Shown here: positions 56,719 to 64,000 of the stretch, one piece after another | Numbering within the stretch: the first letter of the stretch is position 1 | How the letters are laid out: each line of letters starts with the position of its first letter | Origin: Vitellaria paradoxa | Taxonomy: Eukaryota; Streptophyta; Magnoliopsida; Ericales; Sapotaceae | Direction: 5' to 3' | NCBI GenBank assembly: GCA_019916065.1 | Contig: CM034241.1 | Coordinates: 18,837,228-18,901,227, forward strand | DNA: 64,000 bases | Position numbers and translations under genes: made by a program | Notes under the pieces: generated by a model | Told to the model about the DNA's origin: nothing | Database searches by the model: none | Seen by the model: only the letters and a program-made list of their open reading frames with translations

Positions 56719-57663
56719 TGTTAAGGCTAAAATTATAAATTAGCAAATCCATGGTCAAAGATAATGGTGTGTAATGTCTAGACTTAGTGTAAGCTAAGAC
56801 ACTACAGTTTTGAGTCAAGTAGAAGTGTGAAAGCCTTAGGAAAGTTGTGTTTGCATGATATTGGAAGTCTAGAAGAAGCCAAACAGAGTCGGAACAGAAT
56901 AATGCAGGAAGACCGCAGGATGGCCGCTGGTACTCGCAGGAAAAAACCGAGAGTTGAATTTAGAGTTTTGGCCATGCAGGATCGCCGCTCTAAGTCACGG
57001 GATAGCCGCGGGTGCACCCTTCTTGAGAGGTATGCTATTCCAGCTTATTTTGATTGGTTCGAGCCCTAGCCGCCTCAGTTTGTCTATATATATCTTTTGG
57101 GCATCTTCAGGGTTATAGAGAGAGAGAATATACATCAAGCTGGTGAGCCAGAAAAGTCAAAAGGTTCTCTCAATTGCTTAGCCAAGCATTCTTACTTCTG
57201 CTTGATTCGAACGAGTTCAAATCCTTGAAGATGCCGACGATTCAACGCGTGAAGATGCCGAGGATTCAGTGTTGAGCCTTCGAGGAGTCGAAGGCTTTCG
57301 CTAAAGGAGTTGGTGATTCGAGGTGTCAAGCAAACGTCAACAGAGTATAGAGACGAGGAGTCAATCTATCGAGTGGTTGAGTTTGTAACCAACGTTTGAT
57401 TTTAGTGAAAGTTTTGTTTGAGGTTTCCCTTTGTGGGTTTCTTTGTTTTGTTTATCTCGCCTTCTGTTTATCCTGTGATTGTGTGGATGATTGTTTGAGA
57501 TCCTTATCAAAAAACTATGAATTTTCAATTAGTATCAGAGCCGGTGCATTTTTGGGAACAAAACGTGATCTTGGTATTTGCTGATGGATCCTCCTAGAGA
57601 AGGCGGTTCAAGTACTAGACCCCAGTGGTTCGATGGCACCAATTATGCGTATTGGAAGGTCTG
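56719..57663 (+). mobile_element. Element H: SIRE-like copia fragment (5' LTR, PBS, gag start)
   Basis: The LTR 56719-57527 (TGTTAAGGCT to AATTTTCA, 809 bp) is related to that of element E, with its own GC-rich segment (about 56915-57020) and TATA-like CTATATATAT at 57084-57093. The PBS TAGTATCAGAGCC follows at about 57530. Gag starts at ATG 57584 and reads MDPPREGGSSTRPQWFDGTN and YAYWKV without a break, intact where element E is broken. Element I truncates it at 57664 after about 27 codons. Confidence 0.88.
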
Positions 57664-60606
57664 TGACCGCTTCTAAGTAGTGCATCTAAACTAACCCCCA
57701 AGTGTAAGGGTGTACGGTGTAGTTTTAACTCAGTAAGACTGAGGTCGAATCCACAGGGAACTATGAGATTGAACACTAGGATTTTCTAAGTACGTCAACC
57801 TATTGGTTTTGTTTTAAAAATAGGAAAAGAAAATTTTATGTTGGGTTTTGAAAAGTGTTGATTACTAACTGCTAAATAAATAAAGTAAATAGCAACAATT
57901 AAATTAAACTAAAATGAAAGTAATAACACTACACATTCAAGATAATTTACAATTCTTTTTTTTTTTTGGTAAGTATAATTTACAATTCTTGCTTCAACTT
58001 TCAATTCCGGGTAGTTTACTATTTCACAATGGGATGTGTTAAATACTACAATCTATAGCTCACGTGAAAGGAACTATAGATTGGAAAGATGTCTTCGTTA
58101 AAGTTCATAAAATTCCCAATACTCAGTTTTAAAATCTCATTTAGGATAATAAAACTGGAAGGATTTTCTAAGAAAACACTTGGGTTACAAACCTGAATTA
58201 GGGTTTGTTCAAAAATTATTAAGAAAGTTTTAATCAAAAGTTTTTACCAGTGATTACAGAGAATTTAGTCAAAAACTTTTTTTTTCAAAAGCTTTTCAAA
58301 CAAACCAATTCAGATTTGGATTCAAAACCCAATTTTTAATTCATTCAAAATTATTAAGAAAGTTTTAATCAAAAACCTTTACGAGTGATTACAGAGAATA
58401 TGGTCAAAGGTTTTCATTTTCGAAAGCTTTTGAAACAAACTAAATTAGATTTGAAAGTTGTAGACCCCTCTGCATGAGTTTTCATAAACCATGCGAAGGA
58501 TCTATGCACATCCCTTAGTTCATAATAAACCACCATTCCTTGATTCGTTGAATCAAGAACTAGAGTTTTACGCTAGTTTCATATTAAAATCCATACGCAT
58601 CAATAATAGATCAAGAACAATAAACACAAAGATCAAATGCAAATAAATTCTGGAAAAGTTTTATTAAGTTAAACAAATAATGTACCGTACTTCGAAGAAC
58701 GAAACGAATACCGAACAATAATCAAAGCTGAGATAACTCTAAACAATGCTGTGCAAAACTTGAAAAACATCTCCAAAAAATGAAAAGAAAATAACTAAAA
58801 CCCTAGAAAAGTCTCAAGAATGCTCTCCAGCCAGTCCCTTGACGACTGCTAATGAGGTGTTTATATACAGTGCTGAAAAACCCTAAAAACGAAATAAAAT
58901 AATCATCTCGCATGTCCCAGGTGTCTTGACACCTAAATGGCGTGTCTGGATGGTAGTGTGCTCCCAGATTCCTTTTCTCCAGCTTTGTATTATGCGGTCC
59001 TGAAGGTGTCCTGACACCCATTCCATGCAAGTGTACCACGAGCTATCCCTCATCGTATTCTTCGTCTTTGGCACTTCCAATTGCGCTTATTGAATCGTTT
59101 TCACAACAATTAAGAAAAACAAACCAAATTAGTGTAAAAAGTAGCAAAACATATAAATCAATTAAGAAAATGCATGATTTTATGTTAAAATAGAGGTCTT
59201 GTAATTACACTTTTCAAGCGTAATCACACCCCCCAACTAGAGCATTGCTAGTCCCTAGCAATGGCTTTATTCAAACTAACTAAACTATTATCCTGTTTCT
59301 CTTTTCATTGGAAACACGGCTACACTTAGCTACGTATAGCAAGCCCTTTAAACCCCTAAGTTCCCCCTAGTGGTCGAGTAAGATCTCATGAGGGTTTGTA
59401 GTGATGCTACCCAGAAACATCTATGGCATGGTCTCAAAGTGTCAAAAAGTGATCAAGATAAAAAATGAATCAAGCTCAAGCCCAACAAGTCACAAAACCC
59501 AAATATCATGTGTAATTCCCAAGTGCTAAGCATAAATGCATGGACTATCAAAGTAGCAAGAGCATGTGTGCAAAATTGTTTCATTCATCCAACAAGGTTG
59601 CCAGAGCATAAACAGAACTAGGTTTTGACTTCAAATGCTCACAGGGTACCATTCATAGAAAGGAATTCACTCCTCAAAGGTTCACACATACCCATTAGCA
59701 TATAATGCTAACCTAGTTGCACATAACCCCACAAATAAGTGAGTGAACTAAACTAAAATTCAAAGTGGACAGCTTATAACCATGTTCCAATGCATGTGTA
59801 AGAGATCACACCACACAACCTACATAAGACCACTACATGCACAATGCAAGAGTTGCTTGCTTAGAATCCACTAGGTCTTTGTTTTGGTTGTAACTTGGCC
59901 AAGGGTAATGGTTAACAATGGAGGATATGGAAATCAAAGCACATGTCTTGGGATAAAGATGCTCAAGTGTGCACAAGTCCCGAACTACCCATTTCCTTTC
60001 CAAACCCCAACAAGAACTACAAAAAGAAGCTTATTCACAAACTTACAAACTACTCATGGGACATTCTCAATAATTACAATACGATGCATAAGTCCCAAAA
60101 TTACACAATCAAAAAGGAATAACAAACTTTTTTTTCTTTTCCTTTTCTTTTTTTCTCTTTTTTTTTTCATTTTTTTCTTTTCTTCTTTTTTCTTTTCTTT
60201 TCTTTTTTTTTTTAAATAATGAAAATACATCAGCTAGATTCTCCACCCAATATTTCCTCCCAATATGCTATCAAAAGTTTCCATTCCCAACCCCCATTCA
60301 CATCGTTGACATTAAGGCACTTTCATAACCCAAGACATGTGAGGGTAAGGTTTAAAGTGTGTGAATAAGGTTAAGGGACAATATATGAGGTGGGAACCAA
60401 AGAAAAAAAAAATATATATATATATATATTTATCACACACGTTATTAAAAAGGCTTCAAGTTGGTTCCTAGGACAATTTCATATCAAGGAAGGATAAAGA
60501 GGCCCAAAAATAGTAAAGAGGGCCTAGCATCATATTCAAAGCTTACAACTACTCATAATGTGCCAAGTGAAACTCATGCAAGTGTGTGTGATGCAATTGG
60601 TGCATT
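57664..60606 (-). mobile_element. Element I: 3' LTR and spacer of a gypsy element, minus strand
   Basis: The LTR occupies 57664-59226 (1563 bp; on the minus strand TGATTACGCTTGAAAAG to AAGCGGTCA), then the PPT at 59227-59238 (AGTTGGGGGGTG on the minus strand), then 1.4 kb of the shared 3' spacer, with the conserved block at 59312-59405 and the A-rich tract at 60127-60213. The U3 GC module differs from A (AGGTGTCTTGACACCT near 58919). Two copies of the hairpin loop lie near 58260 and 58395. The spacer ends abruptly at about 60606 where element J begins in the opposite direction. Confidence 0.85.
57942..57990 (-). mobile_element. Tiny poly-A-tailed insertion with 16-bp target duplication
   Basis: ATAATTTACAATTCTT stands at 57942-57957 and again at 57975-57990, enclosing 17 bases: ten T and GGTAAGT (ACTTACC plus poly-A on the minus strand). 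The related LTR at about 42943-42960 has the site once, uninterrupted. A long target duplication and poly-A mark target-primed insertion by LINE machinery, here a severely 5'-truncated LINE or SINE end. Confidence 0.75.
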
Positions 60607-63355
60607 GTCCCATGAGTTGTTCGTAAGTTTGTGAATAAGCTTCTTGTTGGGATCCTTGTTGGGTTTGGAAAGGAAATGGGTAGTTCAGGACTTGTGCGCA
60701 CTTGAGCATTTTTATCCCAAGATATGTGCTTTGATTTCCATATCCTCCATTGTTAACCATTACCCTTGGCTAAGTTACAACCAAAACAAAGACCTAGTGG
60801 ATTCTAAGTAAGCAACTCTTGTATTGTGCATGTAGTGGTCTTATGTAGGTTGTGTGGTGTGATCTCTTACACATGCATTGGAACATGGTTATGAGCTGTT
60901 CATTTCAGTTCACTCACTTATTTGTGGGGTTATGTGCAACTAGGATAGCATTATATGCTAATAGGTATGTGTGAACCCTTGATGAGTGAATTTCTTTTTT
61001 TATAAGTGGTACCTTGTGAGCATTTGAAGTCAAAACCTAGTTCCATTTATGCTCTTGCAACCGTGTTGAATGAATGAAACAATTTTGCACACATGCTCTT
61101 TCTACTTTGATAGTCCATGCATTGATGCTTAGCACTTGGGAATTACACATGATATTTGGGTTTTGTGACTTGTTGGGCTTGAGCTTGATTCATTTTTGAT
61201 CTTGATCACTTTTTGACACATTGAGACCATGCCATAGATGTTTGTGGGTAGCATCGCTGCAAACCATCACGAGACCTTACTCGTCCACTAGGGGGAACCT
61301 AGGGGTTTAAAGGGCTTGCTACATGTAGCTAAGTGTAGCCGTGTTTCTGACGAAAAGAGAAATAGGATGGTAGTTGCATTTCATTTTAATAAATGGCATT
61401 ACTAGGGACTAGCAACACTCAAGTTGGGGGGTGTGATTACACTTGAAAAGTGTAATTACAAACTCCACATTTTGATACTCATCGAAGCATTTAAGTAGTT
61501 TATTTTGAAGTTTTGTCATTATTTTATTACTTATAGTAATTATTTTCTTAATTGCACGGAAAAAGGCAAAATACGTGATATTAGCAGCGATGAAAGTGGC
61601 TGGCGAGGAGAGAAAAATGGTCCAAAGTTCAAGATGGTTGAAGTGGTGTGCAGCTGAAGTTCCAGCTTGACACCTTGTCAGTATTTTGACCATATCGTTT
61701 CACCTACAACTCGGATTGACCTGATTCTTTTTGGGTTGGAAAGAAGACTCAAAGCGCTACAACTTTTGTGTTTTAGCCGAAGCCTGAATCCATCATCTTC
61801 AAGGTTGGAAATTGAGGACAGAAAGTTGTCAAAAGTAGCAAACGAGAAGCAGAACTTGAAGAGCAAAGTTTCTGTGGTCCAGACTCCCTACCAAATGGTC
61901 TAGACCACAGTGTGTTATGCGTGCACGGCTTAATTCTGTCTTTTAGGGTTTTTCTTGTAACTTATTTACAACCCATGCTACATGGCCGACCCTAGGGGAA
62001 CAATAGTTCAGTTTTACATACTTTAGGACAGCTCTAGTTTAGTTTTTCATCGTTTTTTAGAATTTTAGATAGTTTTGAGAGATTTTTATTGTTCGTGTAA
62101 TGCTTTTATGGATTTACGAAGCCTTCGTAGTTTTCATTACAGCCGTAGTCGTTCAATACTTCGTTTCAGCGTTGATTTCAGAGTACGTTTACTTTCGTTC
62201 TTCATTTTAATAATATTGTTTCTTCATCTTATTCTTTAGATCTGTTAAATATGTCTTCGATGAATGTTTTCATTTCGTTTACAAGCATGCTAGCATAGAA
62301 ACCCTAGTTCTTGATTCAACAAATCAAGGAAGGGTAGTTTACTCTGATCTATGGGATGTACATAGACCCTTCGCATAGTTTGTGAAAACTCATGCGTATG
62401 GGTCTACAACTTTCAAACGTTTGCGTAGGCCCTTCGCATGGTTTGCAAAAACACATGCGTAGGGATCTACACTTTTTAAAACCTAATTCAGTTTTTTCAA
62501 AAACTTTCGAAAACAAAAATCTTTGACTATATTTTCTGTAATCACTGGTAAGGGTTTTCGATTAAAATTTTCCTAATAATTTTGAAGAACTGAAAATTCA
62601 TATTTTGAATCCTAATTTGAATTGGTTTGTTTCAAAAACTTTCGAAAACGAAAACCTTTGACTATATTCTCTGTAATCACTGGTAAAGGTTTTCAATTAA
62701 AAATTTCTTAATAATTTTGGATAAACTAGAAGAATTGGATTTGAATCCGAATTTGAATAGGATTGTTTGAAAACTCTTTGAAAACAGAAGTTTTTGACTA
62801 TATTCTCTGTAATCACTGGTAAAAAACTTCTGATTAAAACTTTCTCAATAATTTTCAAACAAATCCTAATTTAGGTTTTAACGCAAGTATTACAACACAT
62901 CCCATAGTGAAGACGTAAGTTACCCGGAATTGATAGTTGGATTAAGGACTCCTTAAATTTATTTCTTATTAATCAAATTGCCTTCAGTTGATTTAATTGA
63001 AGTGTTTACATTGCAGTTTTTAGATTAGATTATTTTGAAGCGCATTTAAATTAGAAAAAATCCTTTTAGCTAATATTTAATTCCTTGAAATCAAAAATCT
63101 AAAGTTAAATTACTGAAATTTTGTTAATAGATTGTTAAGTTGTTTTAATTTGAATTTAAATTTGCAAAACCCTAGGAATTAGTTTTAATTAATCTTCAAA
63201 CTTAATTTACATTCAAATTTAGGATTTCCATTATAACCTAGAAACTAAATAACATAGGCTCCCTGTGAATTCGACCTCGGACTCACCGAGTTAAAACTAC
63301 ACCGTGCACCCTTGCACTTGGGGGTTAATTTAGACGCACTTTTCATTAGCGGTCA
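60606..63355 (+). mobile_element. Element J: spacer end and 3' LTR of an A-type gypsy element
   Basis: Spacer 60607-61420, with the conserved block at 61256-61347, PPT AAGTTGGGGGGTG at 61421-61433 and LTR 61434-63355 (1922 bp, TGATTACACTTG to TTAGCGGTCA). The LTR is of the A type: inverted module near 61872-61910, nested hairpins near 62360-62470 and three tandem hairpins, the third (62785-62832) with stem CAGAAGTTTTT/AAAAACTTCTG. No 5' LTR or coding region is present. It is joined at its left to inverted element I and at its right to element K. Confidence 0.85.
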
Positions 63356-64000
63356 GTCATCAAGTGTACTAGCCCCAGTAAAAAAAGATATATCAGAAGT
63401 GGTCTCAGTGAGTGGTGTGGTAGAACATGATGAAAATAAATTGACTGGCTCAATAGTATGCTCCCCTGAACCTATGGCATCAAAGCTCTTAGAATGAGTA
63501 TCAGGACTTTCCAAGGTCACTTGTGGTGTCAGGGTGGGATGAGCTTCAAGCTCTGTGGTGGGGTTGGTTGGCATGTCCTCTAGACTCTCAACAGATGAAG
63601 TCTGGTGCATGTTAGAGTCTGGTGGGAACGAGTCAAAGGGGTCATTCCCTTCACTATCCCAACCATTGTCAGAATAGTCACTCCACTCAAAATTTAAGGT
63701 TTTTGAATTAGGATTTTCTTGTGCAAGAAACAAAAAGGCCTTAGATTCAGTAATTTCAGCTTCAGTGAGTAGACGAACATAAGGACATGCTGTGGACTCG
63801 AACAAAGTATCATCTAATGTAGAGTCAGTATGTGTAGAAGTCTCATGTGCACTAGAATCAACTTTTAAGCTAATTTCTTCCCTATGATGAGTTTGCTCAT
63901 AGAGTGGCTCAAAAAAATCCCATGCTAACTCCGAAGTAAAGTCAAGAAACTTACCCCCAGATAACTCCTCAAGAGTGTGGCGCATCTCTAAAAATAAACC
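63356..64000 (-). pseudogene. gag: Element K: D-like gag fragment, minus strand
   Basis: Open from the window edge on the minus strand (in-frame Met at 63985) down to the border of the J LTR, where the frame runs into the LTR and stops. LEELSGGKFLDFTSELAWDF aligns with VLGKEFLDLTSGEAW of the element D Gag, followed by a long acidic Ser/Thr/Asp-rich region as in D. The end FFTGASTLDD is cut by the LTR. No stop codon occurs within the visible part, so it is better preserved than the D copy. More of it lies beyond 64000. Confidence 0.75.

Noticed and set aside
57664..63355. I plus J as a single inverted element inserted once
   Set aside because: The two LTRs belong to different subfamilies, the outer flanks come from different elements (H and K), and GTCTG/GTCAT is not a convincing duplication.

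Overview
The window is a stack of nested LTR retrotransposons from a flowering plant, most likely a eudicot. The gag, pol and PBS types are those of plant Ty3/gypsy (Athila-like and Tat-like) and Ty1/copia (SIRE-like) elements, and the DNA is AT-rich. I see no host gene, tRNA, rRNA or CRISPR array. The species cannot be named from the sequence. Elements are labelled A to K here for reference.

Layout. (1) 1-1268: an unassigned stretch with microsatellites, ending in a CACTA-type transposon terminus. (2) B, an old Athila-like element (1269-17187, 5' part missing), is split inside reverse transcriptase by A. A (2167-11263, TSD AAATG) is young and complete-ended but has no reverse transcriptase or integrase. 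(3) C, an old Tat-like element, runs from 17188 to its 3' LTR at 48497-49388. It carries protease, RT, two RNase H domains, integrase and two antisense ORFs resembling plant mobile domain proteins. B probably sits inside C. C is also split by D (23217-31468, TSD TGTGT, a gag-only element) and by E (33680-45248, TSD AAGGT, a SIRE-like copia with an env-like ORF). E holds a solo LTR (42666-44431) that landed across its PPT/3' LTR border. (4) 49389-49926 holds a degenerate tandem repeat. (5) F, an old Athila-like element (49927-56718), contains solo LTR G (52537-54207, TSD CAAGC) and is cut in RT by a SIRE-like fragment H (56719-57663). (6) The right end is rearranged: I (minus strand) and J (plus strand) are two related element ends joined head to head at about 60606, followed by K, a D-like gag fragment on the minus strand.

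How the parts relate. A, B, D, I and J have different LTRs and coding content but share a non-coding 3' spacer. In A, B and D this spacer holds three polypurine-tract-like motifs with nearly fixed spacing. All five share a strongly conserved block of about 85 bp upstream of the true PPT. The A-type LTRs also carry tandem hairpins with a near-invariant 25-nt loop and paired changes in the stems. A and D lack pol and share a C-terminal Gag tail of about 80 residues. This fits a family of non-autonomous elements mobilised in trans through shared RNA signals. That interpretation is inference; the shared sequences are visible directly.

Boundaries of A, C (3' LTR), D, E, F (5' end), G and H were placed by TG...CA ends, PBS/PPT position and, where stated, target-site duplications. 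All alignments were made by eye.
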